NCBI GenBank assembly: GCA_947646735.1
Contig: CANTFK010000863.1
Span: 248,001-312,000, forward strand
Direction: 5' to 3'
DNA length: 64,000 nucleotides
Source of the DNA: Peronospora farinosa
Taxonomy: Eukaryota > Oomycota > Peronosporomycetes > Peronosporales > Peronosporaceae
Below, one piece after another: positions 22,130-33,100 of the stretch (position 1 is the stretch's first letter; each line of letters starts with the position of its first letter). The translations under genes and the position numbers were made by a program. The notes under the pieces were generated by a model. It was given only the letters and a program-made list of their open reading frames with translations. It ran no database searches and was not told where the DNA came from.

Positions 22130-23890
22130 TCACACAATACTTCGACCCTGGCACGAGATCAATCTCGTGCCGAACACCGCGGTCCGAGGAAGTTCAGCCG
22201 GGATCTTGTCCGGGAACACGTCTGCATACTCACGAGCAATGTCGTAGACGGGGTTACCAGACTCTCGCAGGGCCTCCCAAGACTGTGATGCAAACCTTTC
22301 TTCACGCGCAGACTTCGGCTCAGCGCTTCGAGGACGCGCTATATGCTCTTCGTTTGCCACGGTAACCACCTCGTTGGTGATTAGACACACTTGTTCCACA
22401 GTGCCTCCCTTAAGGTCACGTAGGAAATGCTTCCAGGAAAGCCCTGGAAGACTTGTAATGGAAGACGCATTACGAGGAGGACTCTCGACCTCGATATATT
22501 GGCGCCTTTGTGGACTCCCTTCCACGTACACGATAGCGTGGACACATTCCAACGCTAAATTCTCGGTGCTGTTGTCCCCATCGTGCTTCGAGTCACTACT
22601 CGAAGCTGGCGAACCGCAGTCAGGTGATAAACCATCACCCCCCTCTAGGCACTGGATGTCGTCATCCAAGATGCCGGAAACACTGGACGGGAGTAACCCA
22701 AACTCGACCGTCGACACTTGATGCGGGAGCTCCTGCTCGGCCGCCGTAAACCCGTGTGGGAGCCCCTGCTTAACCACAGTATGCCCATGTGGGAACCTCG
22801 GTTCGACCACAGTGGGTGATGATGGGAACCCCGGTTCGACCATCATGCTCTCGCGTGGGGACTCCTGTCCTTCCACGTTGTACTCGTGTGGGAGCCCCTG
22901 CTCAACCACAATATGCCCATGTGGGAACCTCGGTTCGACCACAGTGGGTGATGATGGGAACCCCGGTTCGACCATCATGCTCTCGCGTGGGGACTCCTGT
23001 CCGTCCACGTCACACTCGCTGGCGAGCTCTTGCTCGTCGCCACAATGCCCTTGTGGGAGTTCCTGCTCGACCACAGTAGGTGCAGATGGGAACCCCGGTT
23101 CAACCACTGCATTCACGTGCAAGAACCCCTGTTCAACCGCATTAATGACGCGCGGAAACCCCTGTTCGACCGCGTCGTCCTCGTCGTCCTCTTCGCTCTG
23201 TAGCGAGGAGTCACTGTCACTTGTGTCTCGAAGAACAGCACAAGCAGTGCAGAGAGGGCCATAGCTCGCTCTGTGCACCGCCAACGTCGTGGAATCACGA
23301 TCCACGACTGTGACGTTCGGCCAGTCACTTGGAGATACCAAGAGATGGGTAAACACTTCACTGACATCAAACTTGCGTCGACGTCTCACTGATCTGGATA
23401 ACCAGTCGATCTGGGGCTTATAACGTGCCAACCATGGCATGCCCAGTATGCAATCGAATGCATAATTCATTGCGATCACCAAGAAATCATCATTACTGCG
23501 AAAGCCATCAAACGTATACGGCAACGACACTTCGCGCCGCGATACGCGGTGTGGTTTCCCGTCAGCTAACTTGACGACGACTTGGCCAGGTCCCTCACGG
23601 ACCTGAATGCTGGGAGGCAGCATCGACAAACAAGATTCACGAAAAAAATTATTCGTTTCTTCTGAGTCCAGGAGTGCTCGCAGAGGTCGCCGGACGCCGG
23701 CGACATGTAAACTGACAATAATCAGACGTGAATCACCACTCGTAGTGGTGGCATTTAACCGTGCGCGTAGCGCAGGAGGACTGGAAGGTTGGGCTGCCAC
23801 CGGAGGACCCGGACCTCCGTTCCAACCAGTAGGGCGCCCTGCACCTACTGGTCCCGACCGTTTTTTGGACGTGCGGCCGGTACAGCACAC
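22130..23890 (-). pseudogene. Protease and protease-RT spacer, inner element
   Basis: The minus frame of 586 codons overlaps the end of Gag by 46 bp. It contains an aspartic protease fold ([19 protein letters not shown]), but the catalytic box reads [11 protein letters not shown], with Glu in place of the invariant Gly. A long acidic spacer with in-frame repeats follows, then the start of RT ([14 protein letters not shown]), where the frame is lost. Confidence 0.85.
22740..23180 (-). repeat. In-frame tandem repeats in the protease-RT spacer
   Basis: Two near-identical units of 132 bp (44 codons; compare 22781 onward with 22913 onward) encode [24 protein letters not shown] sequence. They are flanked by shorter degenerate units of the VVEQxLPHG type. 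The repeats keep the frame open. Confidence 0.85.
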
Positions 23891-24891
23891 TCATGATGGG
23901 CGTCCACTACTTGCACCGATATTGGGGCTGGCGCACGGCACTCTGCCGCGCGATGTCCTGGCTTGCGACAACGAAAGCAAACCATTTGACGCCCGTTGCG
24001 AGCGTCACCTTTATGAAAGACACGTCGCCGGTCACCCGACGACTCAATAACGTCGATCTCCATAGGTTCTGGACCAGAAGGCCGGGGAACGCTGACGACC
24101 GAGGGTTTGGCATATGCCTTTGTGACCCTAAAGTCTTCACGGAGTGCGATGGAAAATGCCTCCTCCAATGTGGCAGGCTCGGCGCGCTCCAGCGATAAGC
24201 GGGTCTGCCCCTCACGCATACCATCCACAAAGACATTCAACTGCGTGTACATGTCCATGAGGTGCGTGATAATACACGACGCCAGATGCCTAGCCATCTG
24301 TACGTAGTCGCGCATCGCCATTTTACCCTGTCGCATCGACAGGAATCTTGATCGCACCAGTTTCTCCTCTTGTGGTGGCTCGAAAGCAAGACGGAGATCG
24401 TCCTGGATGGTATCCAAGGTGGGGAATGCGTGCTCGTCCACAACGAGCTTACCAAGGGCCCACTCCTTGGCCTTCCCGGTGAGGCGGGAAAGAAGAAAGT
24501 TGACCTTCACCTGGGGAGCCTCAAGAAGTCTCGAGGCGATGGCGATATCAACTTCTCGGAACCACCGATTCAGCGATAACCGGTCCTTACCTTCTCCAGA
24601 GTAGGAGGAGGTTTCCATCTTCACGGCCTCATAACGTGAAGGGCGCGAGGGAGTTAAGCCTCGCCGGTTGGATTCGGCGAGCTCGCGTGCCATAAAGTCA
24701 TGTATGGCGAGACGTTGCGCGTCAGGAGTCGCTGATCTCATCAACGACGCGACGAATACCTCTCCCGATATCGCCGCGAGGCGATTCAGGGCATCCCACT
24801 CAACACCAGTAAGATGGGGGAAGGTCGCGTGCTCCATAAATAAATCTGGAGCGTCAAAGTACGACGATTCGCTCATCCCAAACTCGGGCAT
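23845..24891 (-). CDS. Gag of the inner element
   Basis: This open frame of 348 residues encodes a retrotransposon Gag. It has a capsid-like core ([14 protein letters not shown] … [16 protein letters not shown] … [19 protein letters not shown]) and a C-terminal zinc knuckle [14 protein letters not shown]. It is the only inner-element gene that looks intact. It starts 27 bp from the 5' LTR; the Met at the sixth codon is also possible. Gag forms the particle that packages element RNA. Confidence 0.9.
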   Translation of the reverse strand: MPEFGMSESSYFDAPDLFMEHATFPHLTGVEWDALNRLAAISGEVFVASLMRSATPDAQRLAIHDFMARELAESNRRGLTPSRPSRYEAVKMETSSYSGEGKDRLSLNRWFREVDIAIASRLLEAPQVKVNFLLSRLTGKAKEWALGKLVVDEHAFPTLDTIQDDLRLAFEPPQEEKLVRSRFLSMRQGKMAMRDYVQMARHLASCIITHLMDMYTQLNVFVDGMREGQTRLSLERAEPATLEEAFSIALREDFRVTKAYAKPSVVSVPRPSGPEPMEIDVIESSGDRRRVFHKGDARNGRQMVCFRCRKPGHRAAECRAPAPISVQVVDAHHECAVPAARPKNGRDQ

Positions 24892-24897
24892 AGGAAG

Positions 24898-24915
24898 GAC
24901 TACAAAGTGCTACCA
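24898..24915 (-). promoter_or_regulatory. Primer-binding site of the inner element
   Basis: On the minus strand the sequence two bases after the 5' LTR begins TGGTAGCACTTTGTAGTC. It equals the outer element's site except at two positions. Confidence 0.72.
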
Positions 24916-24917
24916 GG

Positions 24918-25255
24918 TGTAACGGGGCTAGAACGTACCGTCACTAGCTTACACGCGCGCTCGAGGAAGACTCAAGCCCAAGTATTAGGTATTAAGTAAA
25001 TTTAACTCTGATTTTTATTTTGGTTTTAATTCGTACTAATTACGAAGATTTTAGTCGTAATAAATACGACAGTGTTCCCGCCTTTCGGGAACCACACAAT
25101 TTCAGGTTGATTTATCATTGGTCCATATTGGGGACTTTAGGCCCAATAATAAACCAATAATAAATTACCACGCTGTGACCGCTATTCGGGCCCAGCACCT
25201 GCCTACATATGTAATTGTTTATTCATATTAATCCTATGTAATGTAGCCCATTACA
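24918..25255 (-). repeat. 5' LTR of the inner gypsy element
   Basis: This 338-bp LTR is nearly identical to 17525-17862 and would drive the minus-strand transcript. It is followed by the AAGAT target duplication. Confidence 0.95.
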
Positions 25256-25260
25256 AAGAT
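25256..25260. repeat. Target-site duplication (right) of the inner element
   Basis: AAGAT, identical to 17520-17524. Confidence 0.92.
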
Positions 25261-25796
25261 AGCCATTACTCTCAAGAATCCCCTTCATATTCTTGTTGTC
25301 ACGAACCAGGTTCGATACCTGGTCGTGTAGAGATTAGATCGTCGCATGATATTGGACGATCTACTGACGAGCTGTCGTCAGCTCGTTACTTAGAGAATGA
25401 AGTCGCCGTTCATTCTACAATAGTGCGACAGCATTTTTTGCCCGAGACTTCTCATGTCAAACCCAAGCTGTCGCACAATGTCCTCTAAGCAGAGACGCTT
25501 ATCCCGTTCGTGATCAACATCACAACGGAGCTCACGAGTTACACGGGCAAACCCGTCTAGCTCAGCAGCCACGTCCGATGAAAGAATCGGACAGGGTTTT
25601 TCCTCCACCACCGCATCCGCTGGTGAACTCCCATGGTGGGAAGCGCTTCCTCGTGGAACGCTTACTAAAGCACCGCGAGGTGAAGGGACGTCGGGCGAGT
25701 TATCTCGTCCGGTGGCGTGGCTATCCGCCTTTGGCGGATAGCTGGGAACCTCGGACCCAACTGATGGCTGACGTTCCCGGCCTTGTCGAACAGTAA
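25261..25796 (+). pseudogene. Chromodomain end of pol, outer element
   Basis: Reading across the insertion, the integrase tail frame continues here (SHYSQESPSYSCCHEPGS…) until a stop near 25487. After a further shift, the frame 25578-25796 encodes a chromodomain (KRFLVERLLKHREVKGRRASYLVRWRGYPPLADSWEP). The continuity of sequence across the inner element supports the nesting model. It lies entirely opposite the antisense frame of the next entry. Confidence 0.88.
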
Positions 25797-26861
25797 GACA
25801 AGGGACACCCGATGGTGAAGGACCATCCAAAAACGAGCGCCCAGCGCGCTCGTAAAGGGATTGCAAAGTAGCAATCCTTTCACGCATCTCAGCAGAGATG
25901 CGAGCCCTCCACCAGGGCTCAGTAAGGAGGTACGCCTCCTTAGGCGCTCTTGACGAGGTGCTCAGGGACCACGGGCATGGGTCGCCCCAAGAGAGGCATA
26001 ACAGGCCTGCCTCTCTAGATAACCGGTGCAAACGATAGCATGCACCGGACGTACTTCGTTTCTCAAACTTATTGCGGCTAGCATAAATTCTTTGAAACCA
26101 AGCCTCTTTCCCAACGTTTAAATCGTTGGTGATAAACGCGTTCCAAGATTGGAGGAACGCGTCAGCCTCACGCTTCTTGTGTGGGCCATACCATCGATGT
26201 TCAAGAAACACATCGATGTAATAGTAGATCTCAGTGCGAAAGTTCTTCGCACTGGCGTCAAGGCCATGAAGCTTTGACGCATCAAACAACGGTATGGGAA
26301 ACCGTTCGTTGGTCTTTCCAGACCAACGATCAAGCAGATGCTTAGGTAGCATCCATGGCTTGCGATCAGGAGCAAGACGCAATACGTTGCGGTCTAAAGC
26401 CTCCTGCGTGGTGTCAACAGAAGTACCGACACTACGAGCATTGATGTCAGTAGAAGCACTGACATCACCCTTACGGTCCCCACTCGAGTCACTATCCTTC
26501 GACTCGTTTGGCGAGTCGTCTGATTCATCAGACGACCCGAACATTTCACGGTACATTGATTCACTCAATGTACCACGATCCCTCTTCGTAACATTCGACG
26601 ACGAGGTATCACCCCGGGGAGAGCTCAGGAGTGACACAGGTGGCTTTGAGTCGGATGCGTCATCCGACTCACCAGAGTAGTCAACGACTAACTCTGGGTC
26701 AACATCTTCACGTGGCGAAGCGCTACGTGAGCCTGCAACGCCTGTTGCAGGTTCACTAATGTGTCTGCTGTCTGAGGCTGTGAAGCCTCAGTAGCGGCTG
26801 CACACAGGCGTGCAGCCGAGCTCTTAGCTGCCTTAGCAGCGACGCGCATTGACTTTGTCAT
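25390..26861 (-). CDS. Antisense protein frame of the outer element, unknown function
   Basis: A minus-strand frame of 415 codons (26637-25390) continues upstream through one frameshift near 26745 to an ATG at 26859-26861. This gives about 490 residues. It runs against the element's own genes and covers the chromodomain. The N-terminus is Ala/Lys-rich, followed by an acidic Ser/Asp region. The central segment (about 26390-25850) is Trp/Tyr-rich and looks globular (PWMLPKHLLDRWSGKTNERF, YYYIDVFLEHRWYGPH, FLQSWNAFI). The C-terminal part is polar, with helical ends. The core may be distantly like the inner element's antisense product (…IQSWN…), but I recognise no family. The ATG lies about 90 bp from the polypurine tract, so antisense transcription from the 3' LTR is conceivable. 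Confidence 0.55.
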
Positions 26862-26948
26862 AGCGAGAAAAATGTTGGAATAAAAGAAAATTCAACAAGT
26901 GCTCCTTTTCCATAGTCACTTAACAGTCACTAATGTGACTGTTGGTTG

Positions 26949-26961
26949 AGGGGGGGGGTGA
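26949..26961 (+). promoter_or_regulatory. Polypurine tract of the outer element
   Basis: A G-rich run (GAGGGGGGGGGTGA-like) abuts the 3' LTR. It matches the position of the inner element's tract. Confidence 0.75.
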
Positions 26962-27421
26962 TGTAACGAGGTGAGCCCGTTACATAATATTGACACTTAT
27001 ATGAAGTTTCAATAAAAATGTTATAATAACCAGTAATATTTGACAATATTACCTTTTCTTATAATATTGTTCCTAGATCTCCTTGAAGTTGGAGATGCCC
27101 TCTCATTGGTTGATATGGGCCATCATATCAACCAACGCGCTGACCAATGACCGATGGACGCGCGCAATGAGTGGAGGGCAAGTTGTCAACATATATAGTT
27201 GTAGTTTAATATAGTTAACATAGGTTATAACAGATTAGTTTTATTAGATAGTTAACTATATTAAATACAGTTTCCTTTTTCTCTACTTCTAAGCGTATCG
27301 TTTAAAAGTAAAGCTTCCTCTACCTCTTGTGTAAGAGAGGTAATTGAGGCACCTGCTTTCACTGTAATCAGTGAAAGTAGACTATACTGTAATCAGTATA
27401 GTCGGAGGGTGCCCCATTACA
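26962..27421 (+). repeat. 3' LTR of the outer gypsy element
   Basis: This 460-bp LTR is paired with 11634-12092 and ends CCCCATTACA. It is followed by the ATTTG duplication at 27422-27426. Confidence 0.95.
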
Positions 27422-27426
27422 ATTTG
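27422..27426. repeat. Target-site duplication (right) of the outer element
   Basis: ATTTG, identical to 11629-11633. Confidence 0.9.
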
Positions 27427-27889
27427 TACGCCAAGTCGGGTTGCGGAGTGTGTGCGGGTGGTTCTGTGTGACCGGAGGACATCAAGATCGATGTCCTGGG
27501 ACATTTTTGGCCTCTTGGCGCAGCACTTGGTGCGCAGGCACACCAGCTTCTTTAGTCTTCTCGACAGACTCAATTTTTTAGGCGCCGACAATTCGGATAT
27601 TCAGAAAGATTGGTGAAGGGATTGTGGTTATGCTCTTCGCACTTCACTTCGAAGTCCATCATTCCGCTTAATTCCAACTGGTTTTCACTTCCAGTCGGTT
27701 ACATGCGTCCCTTCTCGTTTATTATGTTCCGGAACAAGGACTGATTGTCACTTTCGAAATGAGCCACCAAGGTCACATCTTAGTTTCACACGCGGATGGG
27801 TGCGCGTTTTGTCTGCTTATTTGATTGTGTATGCGAAGCCTGTCTCCAGTCAATAATTCTTGACATGATCGATAAGGCGCCTCGATCCA
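27427..27889. other. Intergenic, no recognisable gene
   Basis: I see no coding region or clear repeat in this stretch. Confidence 0.45.
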
Positions 27890-28560
27890 CCAAGATGCTA
27901 ATGGTGTGGTGCGGTGTAGCGTGGTGTGTGAGGAACACCAATGTGACTCAACCTCGTGAATGTGATATCTATTGATGGATTCACATTCGACGTAGATGAC
28001 GCCCAGTTGGGACTAAGCGTCATGATGACGTCACAGACGAACGTAATTAGCGATCTTAGATATACTTTAGCTCTTACGAAGTAAGACGCTTCTAAAAAGA
28101 CGCGTATTCGATCTTTACATATAAACCATTCAGTTATAGGATTTATATTTGACGATTTTCTATATAAATCTGTAACGAGCTCAACGTTACACGTATCCGT
28201 TAAGTATGCGATACTTAACGGGCAGGGTTAAAAAGGTACGTAAGTACTTAAGACCTGCCGCTCGGGTGAGACACACCATGTGTCACACCCTTGCGTATGT
28301 GATATACACTAGGTGTATTCACATTGATGGGGATGACACATGGTGTGTGGGGATGACGCCCAGCTGGGACTAGGCGTCATCAAATGACGTCAGTCAGCTA
28401 CGTCATTGAGCGAGCTAGAATATTTAAGCTCGCACGTTGGGATGCGCATCTATAGAGATGGCACCCATCATTACATATTAACCAATCAGTAGTTAGATTT
28501 ATATTTAGTTAAGTTCTATTAAATATAAATCAGTCTTGAATTTGCTAAATCAAAAGCACC
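27890..28560. repeat. Two diverged copies of an LTR-like repeat
   Basis: The blocks around 27950-28175 and 28290-28535 share an order of motifs: GTGATAT…, a GATGACGCCCAG(T/C)TGGGACTA(A/G)GCGTCAT segment, TGACGTCA, then TTACATAT-AACCA-TCAGT and an AT-rich TTTATATTT…TATAAATC end. They look like old tandem or paired LTRs of another retroelement. I could not fix their ends. Confidence 0.6.
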
Positions 28561-28609
28561 ACGCACGAGAAGCCGAATAGCTTCTACGTGACGTCGGTGC
28601 CTTCTTGTC

Positions 28610-28687
28610 TTAGGAGTTCGTTGCACTCTCGCTTAAGCGAGAGGCAACTGGTGGTACGACTGCTTAAGCAGTCGACCAACCTCCTAA
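28610..28687. repeat. Nested palindromes forming a possible three-way junction
   Basis: An outer stem TTAGGAG/CTCCTAA (28610-28616 and 28681-28687) encloses two perfect palindromes, CTCTCGCTTAAGCGAGAG (28626-28643) and CGACTGCTTAAGCAGTCG (28657-28674). Each is extended by 4-5 bp after a single bulged base (GTTGC/GCAAC and TGGT/ACCA). No product is known to me. Confidence 0.7.
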
Positions 28688-30178
28688 CCACCCTCACACG
28701 CGAAGGTAAGACGGTCTAACCGCTTCCTCGCTTGTGCTGAAGGTGTGTGCTAGTAGCACGAGGCAACTTCGTAGAAGTGCCCGTCCACAAAATTAGTCTT
28801 GAATTTGCTAACTACCGCTCACTTCCTAACGAGATTCTGTACAAGCTTCGGCGTGGTGAAAGTGAAGCACTTGTTTAAAAGTTCATTGCGCGGTTCGCTT
28901 CGGCGACCAGCAACCGTTGGTACATCGATTTAACGCCGACCAACACTAACACCACCGCTGTTAAATACTTGCACGTGGTACAGCTAATTGATTAGATGGC
29001 GGCAAAAGCCGAAGAGGATATATTATGCATGTAAACTTTTATCTCTCTTTTCTGCAGTCTTACCTGTCCTTTGCGCGACTTTTGCGCCTTGCAACCCCTA
29101 TAACTCCTCGACCTTGATCAGTTCCTCCTTCTGGCGTAACCACCGCGCCGTGATCTGTACAACGCAAGGCGTTACGAACCCTGATATGTCAGGGACATAC
29201 AGGTGAACTCAGCGAGTATATTCTTATCTAATTTTACCGAGTCCCGAGGACTCGGCACAATTATCTTCTTTCGACAAATGCACGCGGAGATATACAGTAG
29301 CCGCTTCCTCGCACGTACTTGAAGGTGTGTGCTAGTAGCACGTGGCAACAGCTTGAAAGTGCTCGTTTACATGTGCTGTAGTGGCTGAGCAATGAAGGTC
29401 ATTCTAACGCCGTTGAGACAAACGACATTGCATGAAAGCATGTGAGTTCTTGTCGAGTCGATGAAGCGCCCTCGCGATCATGTTCTCGGTCTGAGGATAT
29501 ATTTGATCAGTCAATTGGATTACATTCAGTCAAGAGCTTGTTACTCTATGAGAAAGGACGCATTGTACAACACGCTCACCTCGTGGTAGCAGTCTGCTGC
29601 AATCTCTTCGCTAGTGCTCTTACAGTTGCGTAACTTCTGCAATATTAATCTCGTCAAGCCTATCTTGAATCTTGGCCCAATCCCAATCTGACGCGGCTGT
29701 AGTGCGATACTGCCACTGGCTTGCAAAAATCATAGACACCGGTCACTAAGCCATCCAATGAAACCTTTTAAGGTAAGCAAGCATCACAAGTTTTTTGGCA
29801 TTCGTACCATGCAACCATTATTTCTCAATCACGTGAATGCCAGGTGGAAACATACTTCAAGCATCCGGCTGCTTCTCCAGGCACAATAACTTACAATGCA
29901 GCCACAACCACATTGTCTTGTGGTTTATCTGCAGGACAGTTGTCAGACAAGGCTTGGATGAAATACCAAGACATGACTCTATCACAACAGGCAGCCTCTA
30001 GCGACCGTCAGGAGCACAAGGTAGACACGACCAAATTTCTTTGGCTCGTTCGCGTTAGTACGACCGATAGGTCGAACTGAGCGGTAACAACATGCGTGAC
30101 CAAAGATTGAGAGACCAAATAAATATCGAATTAGGATATTCTACATGTTGCTTCAACTTCGACATGACATCGTGTCAA
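28688..30178. other. Decayed repeat-derived DNA
   Basis: The segment CGCTTCCTCGC…GAAGGTGTGTGCTAGTAGCACG occurs at about 28719-28763 and again at about 29303-29345. The phrase TTAGTCTTGAATTTGCTAA recurs near 28793, and its core is at 28531. No gene is recognisable. A 78-codon frame at 29844-30080 has no family likeness. Confidence 0.5.
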
Positions 30179-33100
30179 TCACCCAAGATCTGCGTCACAG
30201 ACTTCCGCTCCAAGAAGCTCCATGCAATCGACTGACGGGAAGTAGTGAAGGCGATCTCGAGAGAAATCAACGTGTCGTAGTTCTCCAGGTGACAAAGCCA
30301 TAATATCGGCCTTGCATCCTTGAGGACTCTTTTGTATGTCGAAGACATTGGTGACACGCGGTTGAGGATCACGGGACACTCTAGCGTAAATTATCCCACT
30401 AGCCATCAGTTCTTCCAAGAGGAAGCGCATGTCCTGCAGACTAAAAATCTTGCGCATTTTCCTGTGAATAGCGTCATCTCGGATTCCAGGGCAGCACATG
30501 ACGATGTTTACGACCTTGCGCTTCAATTTGAACGCTATCCTTATGTTGACGCTTCCATCCAAATGGAACCACGGACGTGCAACAACACTACTATCTTTAT
30601 CGAACAGAAAGTGCACCTTCTCCGCTGTCGATTCGCTTGCAATCCGGTAGGGATGAAGCGTCCAGAGGTCTGAAAATTCCTGAAGTATAAAGCGGCTCTG
30701 ATCATACCCATTCACCTCGAGCACTTTGCCTTCGTGTATCATGTTATCTATCTCGCGCTGGATCAATAGGGTTGCCGAAGTGTTGCATTTTGATTCTTTT
30801 GCAAGTCCAGATGCTGCATATTTTTCGCTCAATTCATCCAGTGTCGAGCCTATCTTTGCAGATTCAGTCAGCGTGATGGATAGCCATGATAGAATGGAAT
30901 CCTCCGGCGTGTGTTTTCTTGATTTAGTATTCATACATTGGCTTACTTCTTGGTAGATTCGACCGTTGTCTGAAAAAGCTTGCATCGCCTTCATATTTTG
31001 CGCTTTCGTATTCACATCAGAATTCCCAAACACGGACTTCACCGTCCAATAGTCCCTCAGAAAATCCTCCGGGAATACCCCACCCCACTGCTGCGATAAA
31101 TGACCTGCTAGACCCTTCACAGCCATCATCCGCTGAATCTCGCGTCTTTCTGGGCGCCTACTCGGTGCGACATATGCTGGGATAAGTTGTGAGAATCCAA
31201 GAACCATCGAAGACAATGCCACAGCAGCCTGCCCAGGTGACATGTCCGCTTCAATTTCGTGTTCAAAGCAGCGATCATTCTCTTCAGCAACCATCATAGC
31301 TTCGTCGACATTTTCGTTGACGAATGATAAAAATTTGGCAGCCTCGCAAAACGTTTCCATTAAGTAATGGGCAATCTTCAAGCTTTTCATCTCGAACACC
31401 TTGGAATGGACTTGAAAGCCTCGCTGTTTTTGATCTTTCCCTTCGTTTGCCTGAGGTGTCCGCGTGATGAGCCCAGCCAACCATAAATATCGCCATACCA
31501 ATTTCACCTCACTTTCGTTCCAGCGATTCATGAGCATATCCGCCATAACAGAGTAATAACTGGATTGTTCATGTAAGACGACTTGCAATGCTCGGCAAAG
31601 TAATGCTGTTAATCGCGGTTGGCGCATGATTGCGACTTCCTCGTGAAATTCTCCACCAGGATTTTTCATTTGTGTAATAGTGACTTTAGCTCGCTCCAGC
31701 CTTGCATGAATAGCGGGTGCATCCAGTAAATCATTTATGCGTAACATACATTCAATTGGTTTCTTTTTGAAAGCTTTTCCAAGCTCCTTCCAAGATATCA
31801 AAGTACGGGACAGCTTTGTGGTCCGGAACGCAACCCGCTCTTCTTTCTTTTGCAGCGCTAAAGGTACTTCGATAAACCACCTGCATGACACTTGCTCAAG
31901 GTAGAGATCAATCAGCTGTAAGTCTTCTTCAAGAGTCCATGTATGGGTCCGACGCGTTTTCTTTGCGCCAATGTGCTTGCGGAACTTACTGACACCACTC
32001 TTATCGACTGGAGCCATCGAAGCCGAAAATGAGCCATTGCTGGGTTTGGCAATCTTGCATCGCTTTTGCAAAGACACTTCCGCAAAAGGCATCTCCGTCT
32101 GATAGCTCTTACGCTTCAACGCCTGGATAGGCCCCGCTGCTGCTTTGGCTCGAGCAGTGCTGTTTCTAGTGCTCGTCGTCGCGTGGGGTACCCACGCTTT
32201 CAAAACGTAGATGTTATAATCTGATAAAGGGGCCGACTGAATCAGGGCACCATCAAGCTTTATACTCACACTGTTGGGTTCGTGTGATTTAGTACCCAGT
32301 CGTGCCCCTTCGACGCTCAAAAAGCGTAGCGACTTCCAGTATGCTTTAACATCGTCCTTTTCGTTCAAGTCGAATTCGAGAGGAACACGTCCAGCGAAAT
32401 GATCACTTTTGCTCTTGCAAGAAAAACCTGGTGCATAAGCGTATGAAAATTTGGATGGAAGCTTGTGCAACACGGTCTTTCCCTGCTTTACACTGATGTG
32501 AACATGGCGCTTGATCTTAAACAATCCTCCCGATAATGTCGCAAATGCCACCCTTGAAACAATTGAATCAAAGTCATCGGATGTTTGAAACACATTGAAG
32601 AGACCAGTTGAAGAAGTATCGCGCACTATCTGTAAGAGCCTTAGATCGAGCAGCACACGAACAATCTTCGAAAACCGATCTGCTTCACACCCTCGAAGCT
32701 TTTCAGCAATGGATTGAGGCAGCGTGTCCCACGAGCCACCCTTGGTGACGGCTACCCTAACGGCAGCCTCTTCTCGATCAGTAAGCAATTCCGCCACGCC
32801 AACAAGTTGGACATACTCTTTCACCGTCAAAATATCCAGAACATCCTTTAGCACGAATGGCACCTCCTGAGAACTGTCATGGTTCACACCGTGCCCAGCA
32901 CAATGTGACCCGTCCAAAGGTGTAACCTTATACCTCTCCATATTATCTCCAGCCCCTAGCAATTTTATTCGATCCCAGAGCATGAGATGAAACGTCCGGC
33001 ACTTGTACATCATGCCAAAAAACATTCCAAGCCTCCGACTTTGCTTTTGTAGTTTAACTAATCCAAGGCGTGCCAATTTGTAAGACACCGCGTTGTACGT

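Larger units (their letters stand above)
17525..25255 (-). mobile_element. Inner Ty3/gypsy chromovirus, minus orientation
   Basis: This 7.73-kb element has 338-bp LTRs, an AAGAT target duplication, a primer-binding site at its right (5') end and a polypurine tract at its left (3') end. Gag, protease, RT/RNase H/integrase and chromodomain read leftwards. It is inserted in the outer element's integrase gene. Its LTRs differ at only about 4 positions by eye, so it is younger. Frameshifts, a mutated protease site and a fold-back rearrangement (19759-19968) make it non-autonomous. Confidence 0.95.
11634..27421 (+). mobile_element. Outer Ty3/gypsy chromovirus, interrupted by a second element
   Basis: This element is bounded by two near-identical LTRs and flanked by 5-bp duplications (ATTTG). 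A primer-binding site follows the left LTR and a G-rich polypurine tract precedes the right one. Gag, protease, RT, RNase H, integrase and chromodomain follow in plus-strand order. All are broken by frameshifts. The inner element (17525-25255) splits it after the integrase C-terminal domain. Without the insertion it is about 8.05 kb. By eye the two LTRs differ at about 13 of 460 positions, so it is not recent. Its sequence is packed with short hairpins (see findings). Confidence 0.95.
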
